DNA of 64,000 bases. Source: Burkholderia sp. Ax-1719. Lineage in GTDB: Bacteria > Pseudomonadota > Gammaproteobacteria > Burkholderiales > Burkholderiaceae. A program made the translations under genes and the position numbers. Position 1 is the stretch's first letter. Every line of letters starts with the position of its first letter. Positions 41,602 through 51,590 of the stretch are shown one piece after another. Location: NCBI RefSeq assembly GCF_011753055.1, contig NZ_VWWJ01000005.1:124001-188000 (forward strand). Reading direction: 5' to 3'. The notes under the pieces were generated by a model that was given only the letters and a program-made list of their open reading frames with translations, was not told where the DNA came from and made no database searches.

Positions 41602-42768
41602 ATGTTCGATGGACGCTTGAAGGCCAGGGTGCTGGCCGTTTGTGTGACGGCCGTGGCGACGTTCGGCATGAGCGCGGCAAAGGCTGATCCCGTTTCCCTG
41701 AACATTGTCGATGTGGCCGGCAATCTGCAATTGACGCAGAAGGCCTTCGAGGCGTTCAAGGCGAAGTATCCGAATCTCGTCTCCAATATCACTTACACCA
41801 ACGCGCCCGCGCCTCAACTGCCCGGCAAGATCAAGGCGATGCAGGCTGCAGGCCGCGCCGATATCGATCTCGTCCTCACCGGCACCGACGCGCTCGCCGC
41901 TGGCATCGAGCAAAACCTCTGGACAAAGCTGCTGCCGGATCAATCGGCGGCGCTGCCGGGCGTGCTCGACAAATACGCGCCGGGTCCGCGCAAGATGCAG
42001 GATCTCGCACAGGGCTACGGCCTCGAAGTGTCATACATGCCGGCCGGTCCGCTGGTCGAATACAACCCGGCCAAGGTCGCGAAGCCGCCGCACACGCCCG
42101 CCGAACTGCTCGCGTATTGCAAGGCCAATCCGGGCAAGCTGATCTATGCGCGTCCGGCCAATTCCGGCCCGGGGCGCACTTTCCTGATGGGCTTGCCGTA
42201 TCTGCTCGGCGATAAAAATCCGCAAGACCCGATCAACGGCTGGGACAAGACCTGGGCCTTCCTCAAAGAGCTGAATACGTGCGTGCCGTACTACCCGGGC
42301 GGCACCTCGGCGGTGATGAAGGAACTGGGCGAGGGCTCGCGCGACATGACCGTGACCGTGACGGGCTGGGACATCAACCCCCGTGCGCTCGGCATCGTAC
42401 CCGCCGAATTCAAGGTGCAGGCCTTCGACAACATGACGTGGGTGAACGACGCGCACTTCATGGTGGTGCCCAAGGGCGTGTCGAAGGAAAAGCTCGCGGT
42501 GTTGCTCAAGCTGATGAATTTCATGCTGGAGCCGCAGCAGCAGGCCATGACGTATGACGACGGTTACTTTTATCCGGGCCCGGCCGTGAACGGCGTGACG
42601 CTCGCGATGGCGCCGAAGCAGAGCCAGGATGTGATCGCCAAATTCGGTCGTCCCGAGTACGCAAAGTGGCTCACGCAGTATCCGCACGTCCAGCCGCTTT
42701 CGGCGCAGGCGATGGTGGCGGCGTTCCAGAAATGGGACCGCGAAATCGGCTCGCAGAAGTCGCAATAG
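41602..42768 (+). CDS. Periplasmic substrate-binding protein of a PotABCD-like ABC importer
   Basis: A 388-residue exported protein (signal MFDGRLKARVLAVCVTAVAT, cleavage near SAAKADP) of the extracellular solute-binding family 1, the PotD/FbpA-like group. The domain begins VSLNIVDVAGNLQLTQ and continues AFKAKYPNLVSNITYTNAP. It is the first of four transporter genes and follows the two catabolic enzymes. The group typically binds polyamines, Fe3+, phosphonates or opines, so use for a sugar acid would be unusual. Gap to the ATPase is 85 bases. Confidence 0.87.
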   Translation: MFDGRLKARVLAVCVTAVATFGMSAAKADPVSLNIVDVAGNLQLTQKAFEAFKAKYPNLVSNITYTNAPAPQLPGKIKAMQAAGRADIDLVLTGTDALAAGIEQNLWTKLLPDQSAALPGVLDKYAPGPRKMQDLAQGYGLEVSYMPAGPLVEYNPAKVAKPPHTPAELLAYCKANPGKLIYARPANSGPGRTFLMGLPYLLGDKNPQDPINGWDKTWAFLKELNTCVPYYPGGTSAVMKELGEGSRDMTVTVTGWDINPRALGIVPAEFKVQAFDNMTWVNDAHFMVVPKGVSKEKLAVLLKLMNFMLEPQQQAMTYDDGYFYPGPAVNGVTLAMAPKQSQDVIAKFGRPEYAKWLTQYPHVQPLSAQAMVAAFQKWDREIGSQKSQ

Positions 42769-42853
42769 TCATCTACAACGGCGCGACGCCAGGCTTCGAG
42801 CGATGTTTGAAGCCTGGCCTCGGATGAGTGGATCACGGGGTCAGGAAGGGGTC

Positions 42854-43942
42854 ATGAAGCATTCTTTCGATCGTCTGCGTCTGGACGCGGTGTGTCGGAG
42901 TTTCGCCAGCGCAGAGGGCACGCAGCTCGCGGCGCTGCGCGGTCTCGATCTCGACATTCGCCGCGGCGAATTCATTGCGCTGCTCGGGCCTTCGGGCTGC
43001 GGTAAATCGACGGCGCTCAACTGCATTGCGGGCCTGCAACCGCTCACGAGCGGCAGCATCTGGCTCGATGAACAACGTATCGATGTGCTGCCGCCGGAAA
43101 AGCGCGGCTTCGGTATGGTGTTCCAGAACTACGCGTTGTTCCCGCACATGACGGTGCTGGAAAACGTGGGTTTCGGCCTGAAAATGCAGGGCGTTTCGCG
43201 CGATGAAGTGAAGCGCCGCGCGCGCGAAGCGCTGCAACTCGTGCAGCTTGTCGGCCATGAAGGCAAGCTGCCGGGCCAGCTTTCGGGCGGCCAGCAGCAG
43301 CGTGTGGCGATTGCGCGCGCGATCGTGATCGAGCCGCCGCTCGTGCTGATGGACGAACCGCTTTCGAATCTCGACACCAAACTGCGCATTGAAATGCGTG
43401 CGGAAATTCGCCGCATTCATGGCCAGCTCGAACGCGCGACGATCTACGTGACGCACGATCAGGACGAGGCGCTGTCGATGGCCGACCGCATCGTCGTGAT
43501 GAAAGAGGGCGTCGTGCAGCAGGTCGCCACGCCCAAGGAAGTGTATAGCCGCCCTTCGAATCTGCATGTCGCGCGTTTCATGGGCTATCGCAACGTGTTG
43601 CCGTTCGCGGTGAGCGGGGAGCGCGGCGAACATATCGCGATGTCGGCGTCGGGCATCACGCTCACGGGCGTGCCGATGGGCGATATCAAGGGCAGTGAAA
43701 TTGCCGTGGCGATGCGTCCAGAAGATTTCGAGCGCGCCAATGCGGGTGATGCCAACGCCTTCGACGTCGAAGTCGAAATGGTCGAATACGGTGGCCGCGA
43801 TTCGCTGCTGCTCGCCCACGCGCCGTTCGGCAAGTTGTGGGCGCGCGTGGAAGGCGAATTCGAAGCGGGCGAGCGCGCTACCTTGCGTGTCGCGCCGTCG
43901 CGCGTGCTGGCGTACGCCGAAGCCGCGGAGCGTGCCGCATGA
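42854..43942 (+). CDS. ABC transporter ATP-binding protein (PotA/FbpC type)
   Basis: A 362-residue ATPase that powers the importer. Walker [10 protein letters not shown], signature LSGGQQQRV, Walker B VLMDEPLS and the H-loop VTHDQDEA are all present. A C-terminal TOBE domain (about residues 285-355) is typical of the PotA/UgpC group. ATG at 42854 follows AGGAAGGGGTC. Overlaps the first permease by ATGA, so they are translationally coupled. Confidence 0.93.
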   Translation: MKHSFDRLRLDAVCRSFASAEGTQLAALRGLDLDIRRGEFIALLGPSGCGKSTALNCIAGLQPLTSGSIWLDEQRIDVLPPEKRGFGMVFQNYALFPHMTVLENVGFGLKMQGVSRDEVKRRAREALQLVQLVGHEGKLPGQLSGGQQQRVAIARAIVIEPPLVLMDEPLSNLDTKLRIEMRAEIRRIHGQLERATIYVTHDQDEALSMADRIVVMKEGVVQQVATPKEVYSRPSNLHVARFMGYRNVLPFAVSGERGEHIAMSASGITLTGVPMGDIKGSEIAVAMRPEDFERANAGDANAFDVEVEMVEYGGRDSLLLAHAPFGKLWARVEGEFEAGERATLRVAPSRVLAYAEAAERAA

Positions 43943-44820
43943 GCACACTCGTCACGTCGCTCACCAAGGCGCCGCGTGACGCACGCGGCTGGCTGGTCGC
44001 GCCTGCGCTCGGCTTTATCATCGCGCTGTTTCTGTATCCGTTTGCTTACGGCCTCGTGCTCTCGTTCAAGCCGATGAACGGCGGCGGCATGCTCGCGAAT
44101 TACGTGCAGTTTTTCCACGATCTTGCGCTGTGGCCGACCGTATTCGTCACGTTGAAACTGGCTGTGCCCGCAACGATCATCAACGTGGGTTTGTCGCTGC
44201 CGGTGGCGTTCGCGCTGCGCCGCAAATCGCCGTATCAGAAGCTGGTGACGACGCTGCTGGTGATTCCGGTGACGCTCGGCACCGTGCTGATCGCCGATGG
44301 CATGCTCAGCTACTTCGGCCCGAACGGCTGGTTTCCGCAGGCGCTGCACGCGCTGCATCTGTACACGAGCGAAGAGATTCGCCTCACGCACAACTACTGG
44401 GGCGTGCTGATCTCGCTGATCGTGTCGGGTTTTCCGTTTGCGTTTCTGCTTACGCTTTCGTACGTCACGGGCATTGATCCGACGCTCGCGCGGGCGGCCG
44501 CCACACTCGGCGCGGGACCGTGGCAGCAGTTCCGCCTGATCTATCTGCCGCTGCTTGCGCCCGGTCTGACGATGGCCGCGTGTCTGTCGTTCGTGCAGGC
44601 GTATTCGGTGTTTCCTTCGGCGGTGCTACTTGGCGCGCCGGCCGGTCCCACGCGCGTGATTTCGATTGCGGCTTCGGAGGCGGCGTTCGAGAGCTACGAC
44701 TATTCGCTCGCGTCGACCATCGCGATTGCCATGGGCTTCGTGCAGCTCGTGGTCGTGGCGGCGATGCTCGGTGCGAAGCGCTACTTCTATTCGGGCCCGG
44801 TGAGCGGAGGGAAAGGCTGA
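43939..44820 (+). CDS. ABC transporter permease, first subunit (PotB-like)
   Basis: A 293-residue inner-membrane permease with about six membrane segments. The cytoplasmic coupling (EAA) loop is visible as DPTLARAAATLGAGPWQQF, followed by LIYLPLLAPG. Pairs with the second permease to form the channel. ATG at 43939 overlaps the ATPase stop by four bases. Confidence 0.9.
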   Translation: MSTLVTSLTKAPRDARGWLVAPALGFIIALFLYPFAYGLVLSFKPMNGGGMLANYVQFFHDLALWPTVFVTLKLAVPATIINVGLSLPVAFALRRKSPYQKLVTTLLVIPVTLGTVLIADGMLSYFGPNGWFPQALHALHLYTSEEIRLTHNYWGVLISLIVSGFPFAFLLTLSYVTGIDPTLARAAATLGAGPWQQFRLIYLPLLAPGLTMAACLSFVQAYSVFPSAVLLGAPAGPTRVISIAASEAAFESYDYSLASTIAIAMGFVQLVVVAAMLGAKRYFYSGPVSGGKG

Positions 44821-45737
44821 TGACCGCACATCAACGCAACGCAGCCGGCCTGCACGCGAATACGCCGATCAACAGCGACAGCGCGACCAATGCGCCGCGC
44901 ACAAAGCCCCGCGCGAGCGTGCCCGACATCCTTTGGAAAGTGATCGTCTGGGGCGGCGTGGTGTTTTTCCTGCTCAACGTGGTGCTGCTGATCGCCACGG
45001 TGGGCGTGAATTCCATCGCCACGCGCTGGTTCGGCACGCCGCTGCCGCAGGGCTTCACGCTGCACTGGTATGCGCAGGCGTGGCGCGACTTCCAGTTGGG
45101 CAGCGTGCTGTGGGTGACGTTCGAAGTGGTGGGCGCGGTTGTGTTGCTGTCCATCGCGCTGGGCGTGCCTGCTGCTTATGCGCTGGCGCGCGCGCAGTTT
45201 CCGGGCAAGCGCATCTGCATGCTCGTGTTTCTGCTGCCGCTGATGGTGCCGCCCGTGACTTACGGCATTCCGATGGCCACGGCGATGTACCAGTTTGGCC
45301 TCGCGGGCACCTTGCCCGGCGTGATTCTCGCCAATCTCGTGCCCGCGCTGCCTTTCGTGATTCTCGTGATGACGCCGTTCATCGAGCAGATCGATCCGAA
45401 TCTGGAATCGGCGGCGCGCATCTTTGGCGCGAACACGCTGCGCTATTTCCGTTACGTACTGCTGCCGCTCCTCGTGCCGGGGATGCTGGCGGCCGGGCTG
45501 CTCGTGCTGGTGCGCACGATCGGCATGTTCGAACTCACTTTTTTTACCGCCGGACCCGACACGCAAACCCTCGTCGTCGCGCTGTATTACGCAGTGTTCT
45601 CGACGGGCGTGCGCGCGCCGCAGTCCATCGACGCCATGGCGATGATCTACATGGCGATCACGCTCGCATGGGTGCTGGTCGCGCTGCAGTTCGTCAGCCC
45701 GACACAACTCGTGTCGCGCGTGAAGGAATCGCGTTAG
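44820..45737 (+). CDS. ABC transporter permease, second subunit (PotC-like)
   Basis: A 305-residue permease with about six membrane segments after a polar N-terminal tail of some 38 residues. The EAA loop is [19 protein letters not shown], followed by [15 protein letters not shown] overlap with the first permease gives translational coupling. The dehydratase gene follows after 55 bases. Confidence 0.9.
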   Translation: MTAHQRNAAGLHANTPINSDSATNAPRTKPRASVPDILWKVIVWGGVVFFLLNVVLLIATVGVNSIATRWFGTPLPQGFTLHWYAQAWRDFQLGSVLWVTFEVVGAVVLLSIALGVPAAYALARAQFPGKRICMLVFLLPLMVPPVTYGIPMATAMYQFGLAGTLPGVILANLVPALPFVILVMTPFIEQIDPNLESAARIFGANTLRYFRYVLLPLLVPGMLAAGLLVLVRTIGMFELTFFTAGPDTQTLVVALYYAVFSTGVRAPQSIDAMAMIYMAITLAWVLVALQFVSPTQLVSRVKESR

Positions 45738-45792
45738 AGCGGCTGGCGGCCTTACTGAAACACATCCGCGGAAACACCTGGAGCAACGCAAG

Positions 45793-47550
45793 ATGAGCAA
45801 CAAGCGAAAGACCCCCGAAGAACTGCGCAGCCACCGTTGGTATGGCGTGAACGACCTGCGATCGTTCGGCCATCGTTCGCGCACGGCGCAGATGGGCTAC
45901 AGCCGCGAAGAGTACGCGGGCAAACCGGTGATCGCGATCCTCAATACGTGGAGCGAAATCAACCCTTGCCATACGCACTTCAAGCAGCGCGTGGAAGAGG
46001 TCAAGCGCGGCATCTGGCAAGCGGGCGGCTTCCCGATCGAACTGCCGGTGCAGACGCTCTCCGAGCCGTTCCAGAAGCCGACCACCATGCTCTATCGCAA
46101 CTTCCTCGCGATGGAGGCGGAAGAGACGCTGCGTTCGTACCCGGCCGACGGCGTCGTGCTGATGGGCGGTTGCGACAAGACCACGCCCGCGCTGCTGATG
46201 GGCGCGATCTCGATGGACCTGCCGACCATCTTCCTGCCCGCCGGCCCGATGCTCAACGGCAACTGGAACGGCGTGACGCTCGGCTCGGGTTCGGACACCT
46301 GGAAGTACTGGGCCGATCTGCGCGCGGGCAAGATCACCGAGGACGACTGGAAGGGCGTGGAAGGCGGCATCGCACGCTCGCCGGGCCACTGCATGACGAT
46401 GGGCACGGCGTCGACGATGACGAGCGCGGCGGAAGCGCTCGGCTTCACGCTGCCTGGCTTTGCGTCGATTCCCGCACCGGATTCGCGTCACGCGCAGATG
46501 TCGGCGAAAACCGGCATGCGGATCGTCGAAATGGTGTGGGAAGACCTCAAGCCCTCGGACATCATCACGCGCAAGGCGGTCGATAACGCGGTCACGACTT
46601 GCCTCGCGCTCTCCGGCTCGACCAATGCGATCGTGCACATGATCGCGGTGGCGCGCCGCGCCGGCGTCGATCTGACGCTCGCGCACTACGACGACGTCGC
46701 GCGCCGCACGCCGGTGCTCGCGAACATCCGCCCGACCGGCAAGTACCTCATGGAGGACTTCTATTATTCGGGCGGCCTGCGCGCGATGCTCAAGGAGCTG
46801 GGCGACCTGATCGATGGCACGCAGATGACGGTCAACGGCAAGACGCTGGGCGAGAACATCGCCGATGCCGAGATTTACAACGAAGAGGTGATCTATCGCC
46901 GTGCGAAGCCGCTGATGCCGGATACGGGCCTTGCCGTGCTGCGCGGCAATCTCGCGCCGGACGGCGCGGTCATCAAGCCGGGCGCGGCTGAGAAGCGTCT
47001 GCATGTGCATACGGGCAAGGCCGTGGTGTTCAAGGACTACAACGACATGGCTGCACGCATCGACAGCGAAGAGCTGGAATGCGACGAAAACAGCGTGATC
47101 GTGCTCCAGCACGCCGGTCCGGTGGGTGCGCCGGGTATGCCCGAGTGGGGCCAGTTGCCGATTCCGCAAAAGATCCTGCAGAAAGGCGTGCGCGACATGC
47201 TGCGCATTTCCGACGCGCGCATGAGCGGCACGAGCTACGGCGCGTGTGTGCTGCACGTAGCGCCCGAATCGTTTATCGGCGGCCCGCTCGCGCTGGTGCA
47301 GGACGGCGATCTGATCGAGCTGAACGTGCCGGAACGCCGCCTGAACGTGCTGATCTCCGATGAAGAAATGGCGCGCCGCAAGGCCGCGTGGGTGGCGCCG
47401 GAACCGCGCTTCAAGCGCGGCTATGGGGCGATGTACCAGATGCACGTCATGCAGGCCAACAACGGTTGCGAATTCGACTTCATGCAGAGTGAAGGCGCGG
47501 GCGGTTGCGGCGGTAGCAGCGAAGCAGGCGGCGAGCCCGAAATCCACTAA
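45793..47550 (+). CDS. IlvD/EDD family sugar-acid dehydratase (pentonate dehydratase type)
   Basis: A 585-residue iron-sulfur dehydratase. Family landmarks include [26 protein letters not shown] and [14 protein letters not shown], whose cysteines hold the cluster, and a C-terminal YGACVLHV segment. The length and [18 protein letters not shown] start match L-arabonate/D-xylonate dehydratases rather than IlvD or Edd. It would turn a pentonate into the 2-keto-3-deoxy acid that the enzymes at 38806 and 39777 convert to alpha-ketoglutarate. The Gly/Cys-rich tail ([16 protein letters not shown]) is unusual. D-fuconate or L-arabonate remain possible substrates. Confidence 0.88.
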   Translation: MSNKRKTPEELRSHRWYGVNDLRSFGHRSRTAQMGYSREEYAGKPVIAILNTWSEINPCHTHFKQRVEEVKRGIWQAGGFPIELPVQTLSEPFQKPTTMLYRNFLAMEAEETLRSYPADGVVLMGGCDKTTPALLMGAISMDLPTIFLPAGPMLNGNWNGVTLGSGSDTWKYWADLRAGKITEDDWKGVEGGIARSPGHCMTMGTASTMTSAAEALGFTLPGFASIPAPDSRHAQMSAKTGMRIVEMVWEDLKPSDIITRKAVDNAVTTCLALSGSTNAIVHMIAVARRAGVDLTLAHYDDVARRTPVLANIRPTGKYLMEDFYYSGGLRAMLKELGDLIDGTQMTVNGKTLGENIADAEIYNEEVIYRRAKPLMPDTGLAVLRGNLAPDGAVIKPGAAEKRLHVHTGKAVVFKDYNDMAARIDSEELECDENSVIVLQHAGPVGAPGMPEWGQLPIPQKILQKGVRDMLRISDARMSGTSYGACVLHVAPESFIGGPLALVQDGDLIELNVPERRLNVLISDEEMARRKAAWVAPEPRFKRGYGAMYQMHVMQANNGCEFDFMQSEGAGGCGGSSEAGGEPEIH

Positions 47551-47572
47551 GGAACGAGGTTCACGCCGGAAG

Positions 47573-47614
47573 GCACGGGGTTTCGCGTTGTTTTAACGTT
47601 ACGCGGCCCCGTGC
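47573..47614 (+). terminator. Hairpin after the dehydratase gene
   Basis: GCACGGGG (47573-47580) pairs with CCCCGTGC (47607-47614), with an inner CGCGT/ACGCG pair. No T run; probably a partial stop or mRNA stabiliser before the porin. Confidence 0.5.
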
Positions 47615-47697
47615 TGAGCAGGAGGAGCACTCTCGCAAAGAGATTCACGAGTAGTTAAAAAAAGCAATACATCACAACGATTAAATCAGGAGTACAG

Positions 47698-48897
47698 ATG
47701 AAGAAGACCCTTATTGCTTCGGCGCTTGGATTCGCCGCGTTGGGCGCGCACGCCCAGAGCAGCGTCACGCTGTACGGTATCGTCGATACCGGCATTGGTT
47801 ATCAAAGCAGTTCGGCGGCGCTCGGCAGCAACTCGGGCGGTCATTCCGCCGTCAAGATGGTGCAGGGCGTGTGGGCCGGTTCGCGCTTCGGCCTGAAGGG
47901 CAGCGAAGACCTGGGCGGCGGCACGCGCGCGATCTTCCAGCTCGAAGAAGGCTACAACTCGGCCAACGGTGCGCAATCCACCTCGAACCTGATGTTCAGC
48001 CGCGCCGCGTTTGTCGGCGTTGCCAACAAGGACTACGGCACGCTCACGGCGGGCCGCCAGTACGCGCCTTACTACACGCTGCTCTCGCCCTATAGCCCGA
48101 CCAACTGGCTCACGGGCGCATACGGCGCGCACCCGGGCGATCTGGATTCGATGGACACGATCTACCGCATCAACAACTCGCTGGTCTACACCTCGCCAAA
48201 CTTCGCGGGCTTCACGTTCAGCGGCATGTACGCATTCGGCGGCGTGCCGGGCAGCGTCGGCGCGGGTCAGACGTGGAGCGTGGCGGCCAACTATATCCAC
48301 GGTCCCGTGGGTCTTGCGGTGGGCTTCGAGCGTCTGAGCAACTCGACGAGCGGCGGCGGCACGTGGGGCTCCAGCTCGACGGCGTACAGCAATGGCGAGC
48401 CGGGCGTGTCGGGTGTCACCAACGGCTTCCAGACGGCGCAGACGCAGCAGCGCCTGGCGGTGACGGGTGGCTACGCGTTCAACTCGCAGTGGGATATTTC
48501 GGCGTCGTATTCGAACGTCCAGTACATCGCGGGCGCGGGCTCGAAGTTCTTCGACACGCAGATCTGGAACACCGGCGGCGTCGTGCTGCACTACAAGCCG
48601 CTCGTGGCGCTCGATCTTGCGGCCGGTTACAGCTATACGCGCGCGACCAAGGCCAACGGCATCCAGAGCGCGGCCTCGTACCAGCAGTTCAATCTCTCGC
48701 AGTACTACAGCCTGTCCAAGCGCACGGGCCTGTATTTCGTCGAGGCGTATCAGCGCGCGGGCGGTCAGACGCTGGGCACGAACGGCGCGGGCAACATCAT
48801 CAACGCAACCGCCGATATCGGCGACGGCCAGAACAGTGCGCCGTCTTCGTCGCGCAGCCAGTTCGCGGGCGCTGTGGGCATCGTGCATCGCTTCTGA
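47698..48897 (+). CDS. Outer-membrane general porin (third copy), last gene of the sugar-acid operon
   Basis: A 399-residue beta-barrel porin. The signal peptide (MKKTLIASALGFAALGAHA) is followed by QSSVTLYGIVDTG, and the protein ends FAGAVGIVHRF. ATG at 47698 has a good CAGGAG ten bases upstream. It follows the dehydratase by 147 bases on the same strand, so it could let the sugar acid across the outer membrane. A strong terminator at 48935 follows. Confidence 0.9.
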   Translation: MKKTLIASALGFAALGAHAQSSVTLYGIVDTGIGYQSSSAALGSNSGGHSAVKMVQGVWAGSRFGLKGSEDLGGGTRAIFQLEEGYNSANGAQSTSNLMFSRAAFVGVANKDYGTLTAGRQYAPYYTLLSPYSPTNWLTGAYGAHPGDLDSMDTIYRINNSLVYTSPNFAGFTFSGMYAFGGVPGSVGAGQTWSVAANYIHGPVGLAVGFERLSNSTSGGGTWGSSSTAYSNGEPGVSGVTNGFQTAQTQQRLAVTGGYAFNSQWDISASYSNVQYIAGAGSKFFDTQIWNTGGVVLHYKPLVALDLAAGYSYTRATKANGIQSAASYQQFNLSQYYSLSKRTGLYFVEAYQRAGGQTLGTNGAGNIINATADIGDGQNSAPSSSRSQFAGAVGIVHRF

Positions 48898-48900
48898 TTT

Positions 48901-49898
48901 TCAGGCGGGATTTTCACGCTCCGAGGCAGGTTTGACGGCAGCGCCAGCACGGCGCTGCCGTTTTTTTATGGGCTGCAGCGAAGCGGAGCGTTCGGTCAGC
49001 CTGGGCGACATTGCTTCGTCATCCTGACGGGCGTTCGCAAACTGCGCCCGATATTCAAGCGGCGTGATGTCTTTGAGCGCTTTGAATTGCCGATTGAAAT
49101 TCGCAACGTTGGGAAAGCCGGAGCGCGTGGCAATCACGGAGACGGGCGCGTGCGTGTCGGTCAGCATGCGGCAGGCGTGGCCGATACGCACGCGGTTGAT
49201 ATAGCGCCCGACGCTTTCGCTCAGATGATGCGTGAAATGCCGCGTCAAGGAGCGCTCCGAAAGGCCCGAAGCCTTGGCCAAGGTCGATAGCCTGAGCGGT
49301 CGGGCGAATTGCGTTTCGATCAACGCAAGCACGCGATTGATCTGATCGGATTCGTGCCCGTTGGCCGCGCCGGTTTTTGCGTCGAACGCGCTGGGTGAGG
49401 CGAGCGGCGTGGCGGGCAGCGCGGCGAGGAAATCCAGAATGTCGAGGGCGGCGTGCAGGCGTTCGCGTGGCCTGTGGCGGACAACAGTTGGTCGAGATGC
49501 TCGCGCATGTGTGCGCCCGCGCCATCTTCAAACGCCAGCCCACAGGCTGCGCGGCGCAGCAGATCGCACAGGCCGTTGTATTCCGGGCAGACATCGGCGA
49601 GACGACGCACCCATGCGCCATCGAACCATACGACGATGGCGACTTCCGGCTGCGTATCGTCGATGGAGCGGTTAGACGCCCAGGTGTGCGGGAGATTGGG
49701 CGGAACCAGCACCAGATCGTCCGCGCCATAGCTCGATACCGAATCGCCGATATAGCGCTTGCCCTGGCTATTCAACGTCAGCGTAAGTTCGTATTCCGGA
49801 TGGTGGTGCCATTCGAATGGAATGCGCCGCAGTTGCCGGTGGTAAACCCGCACCGAACAATCGTGGCCGAAATCGACAAGTTCGAACGCTGCTTTCAT
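48901..49898 (-). pseudogene. AraC family regulator interrupted by a frameshift
   Basis: The N-terminal cupin half (FELVDFGHDCSVRVYHRQ, WHHHPEYELTLTLNSQGKRY, PPNLPHTW) reads in one frame from ATG 49898 to about 49465. The C-terminal double helix-turn-helix (LSTLAKASGLSERSLTRHF, SVIATRSGFPNVANFNRQFK) reads in another from about 49470 to 48901. The second frame is open upstream (RERLHAALDILDFLAALP) and joins neatly where the first turns into an Ala/Pro/Ser-rich nonsense tail. Losing one base near 49460-49480, or a sequencing error there, explains it. An intact protein would have about 332 residues. It may once have regulated the adjacent porin or the DUF1479 gene. Confidence 0.75.
48935..48967 (+). 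terminator. Terminator of the sugar-acid operon/porin
   Basis: ACGGCAGCGCC (48935-48945) and GGCGCTGCCGT (48951-48961) form an 11-bp stem followed by seven T in all. It lies inside the 3' end of the convergent AraC reading frame. Confidence 0.85.
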
Positions 49899-49995
49899 GG
49901 CCGGAATCAAGAAATCATTGGCCGGATAGTATCACGCAAGCGCTGGTGGCTCGCGTACGCTCCACGTATCGAAAACATGACATGGAGACGACGCA

Positions 49996-51240
49996 ATGGC
50001 CTTGCAAATCGACGATCTGGCGGCGGCTATCCGCAATGCGAAGCGCGAACTGCGCGAGCAACTGCCCAACTACCGCGAGGTGTTCGCCGAGGTCGAAGCC
50101 GCGTTGACGAGAGACGCGGACCAGATCGCGACGCTGCGCGAACGCGGCGAGCCGGTCATACCGGAAATCGCCTTCAAGGACATCGTAGGGAGCCGCGTGA
50201 GCGCAGCGCAGATCGCGCTCGTCAAGGCGCGGGGCGCGTGCGTGATCCGCAATGTGTTCGAGCGCTCGCTCGTGGAGCAGTGGGACAACGAGATCGCGGA
50301 TTACGTCGAGCGAAATGATCTCGATGCGCGCTTGCAGAATCGCGCCGAAGACCCATACTTTGGCCAGCTTGCGTCCAGCAAGCCGCAGATTTACGGGGTT
50401 TATTGGTCGAAGCCGCAAGTGCTCGCACGCCAGTCGAACGAACTCACGCAGGCGCGCGTCTTTCTCAATCGCCTCTGGCGAACGGAAAGCGAAGGGCGCG
50501 TGCATTTCGATCCCAATCACGTGCCGGTCTACGCAGATCGCCTGCGTCGTCGCCCGCCTGGTTCGGAGTCCCTGGGGTTATCCGCACATTGCGATGGCGG
50601 GTCGGTCGAGCGCTGGATCGAGCTGAACTTCCGCAAGGTGTATCGACACGTTTTCTCGGGCAACTGGCGCGACTACGACCCGTTCGACGCGGCCTGGCGC
50701 ACGCAGGTTGAGGAGATCGCATCGCCTGCGGTCTGCTCGATGTTCCGCACCTTCCAGGGATGGACGGCGCTCACGCAGCAGGGGCCGGGCGACGGCACGC
50801 TGCAACTGGTGCCGATCGCTAACTCGATGGCCTACATTCTGCTGCGAGCCCTGCAGGACGATGTCGCCGACGACGATCTGTGCGGCGCGATGCCGGGCCG
50901 CGCGCTATCGATCAAGGCCGACTATCACGCGCCATTGTTCCGCGCGCTCAGTTCGATTCCGCTGATGCAGCCGGGCGACACGGTGTTCTGGCATAGCGAC
51001 GTGATTCACGCGGTCGAAGATGCGCATCGCGGCAAGGGCTATAGCAACGTGATGTATATCGCGTCGCTGCCGGGTTGCGCGAAGAACGACGCTTATTTAA
51101 AGCGGCAATTGCCGGCTTTCCTGGACGGCAAAAGTCCGCCCGATTTTCCAGCCGATCATTTCGAAGTGGATTTCATTGGCCGCGCAACAGCGGACGACCT
51201 TACGGCGTCAGGCTGCGCGCAAATGGGCTTCGATCTGTGA
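49996..51240 (+). CDS. DUF1479 family protein (YbiU-like, possible 2-oxoglutarate/Fe oxygenase)
   Basis: A 414-residue cytosolic protein of the DUF1479 family. It has an H-x-D pair in SAHCDGGSVERW and a later His in SDVIHAVED, the spacing seen in Fe(II)/2-oxoglutarate oxygenases, so an oxygenase role is likely but unproven. The substrate is unknown. ATG at 49996 has GGAG eight bases upstream. It is divergent from the broken AraC regulator with 97 bases between starts, so that regulator may have controlled it. Confidence 0.8.
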   Translation: MALQIDDLAAAIRNAKRELREQLPNYREVFAEVEAALTRDADQIATLRERGEPVIPEIAFKDIVGSRVSAAQIALVKARGACVIRNVFERSLVEQWDNEIADYVERNDLDARLQNRAEDPYFGQLASSKPQIYGVYWSKPQVLARQSNELTQARVFLNRLWRTESEGRVHFDPNHVPVYADRLRRRPPGSESLGLSAHCDGGSVERWIELNFRKVYRHVFSGNWRDYDPFDAAWRTQVEEIASPAVCSMFRTFQGWTALTQQGPGDGTLQLVPIANSMAYILLRALQDDVADDDLCGAMPGRALSIKADYHAPLFRALSSIPLMQPGDTVFWHSDVIHAVEDAHRGKGYSNVMYIASLPGCAKNDAYLKRQLPAFLDGKSPPDFPADHFEVDFIGRATADDLTASGCAQMGFDL

Positions 51241-51259
51241 GGGATGGCGGGCGAGCGCT

Positions 51260-51388
51260 TTAAAGCGCGTGCTGTACCGTGCGTGCCGAATCCGTGATGT
51301 CCTGGCCGAAACCGGCGACGGTATTGCAGCCGGTGAGGCCGAGCGTAGTGGCGGCGACCAGAAGGATCGCCAGTGTGCGAATAGACAT
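51260..51388 (-). CDS. Entericidin A/B-like small lipoprotein
   Basis: A 42-residue lipoprotein: hydrophobic signal TLAILLVAATTLGLTG, lipobox cysteine at residue 21, then NTVAGFGQDITDSART, which matches the C-N-T-x-x-G-x-G-x-D-I core of entericidins. ATG at 51388 has GGGG nine bases upstream. Entericidins are short membrane lipoproteins (toxin EcnB, antidote EcnA); this looks like a single one. It converges on the DUF1479 gene, 19 bases away. It is too short for usual gene-length cut-offs. Confidence 0.85.
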   Translation of the reverse strand: MSIRTLAILLVAATTLGLTGCNTVAGFGQDITDSARTVQHAL

Positions 51389-51590
51389 ATCAACCCCGCG
51401 TTGTTATCGACAGCCGCCTTTGCGCGTTATCGCGTTCTTCAGGCCAGCGTGGGCGCAAGTCTATCAGCACCTGGCGGGTTGGTGTCTTACATGAACTTTG
51501 TCGTGCGCTATCATCCTTCTCCGGTATCGCAAAAAAGCGCCGCGCCCGTTGGCGCATCCTTCACGACCGTTCACGCACCCATCGCCAACG

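Noticed and set aside
45694..47547. 617-codon open frame on the minus strand opposite the IlvD/EDD dehydratase
   Set aside because: Antisense artefact of GC-rich codons; composition dominated by Arg, His, Ala without family features.
31444..48897. The porins at 4711, 31444 and 47698 as recent duplications
   Set aside because: They share the family framework only; loops and lengths differ and no long identical DNA is visible.
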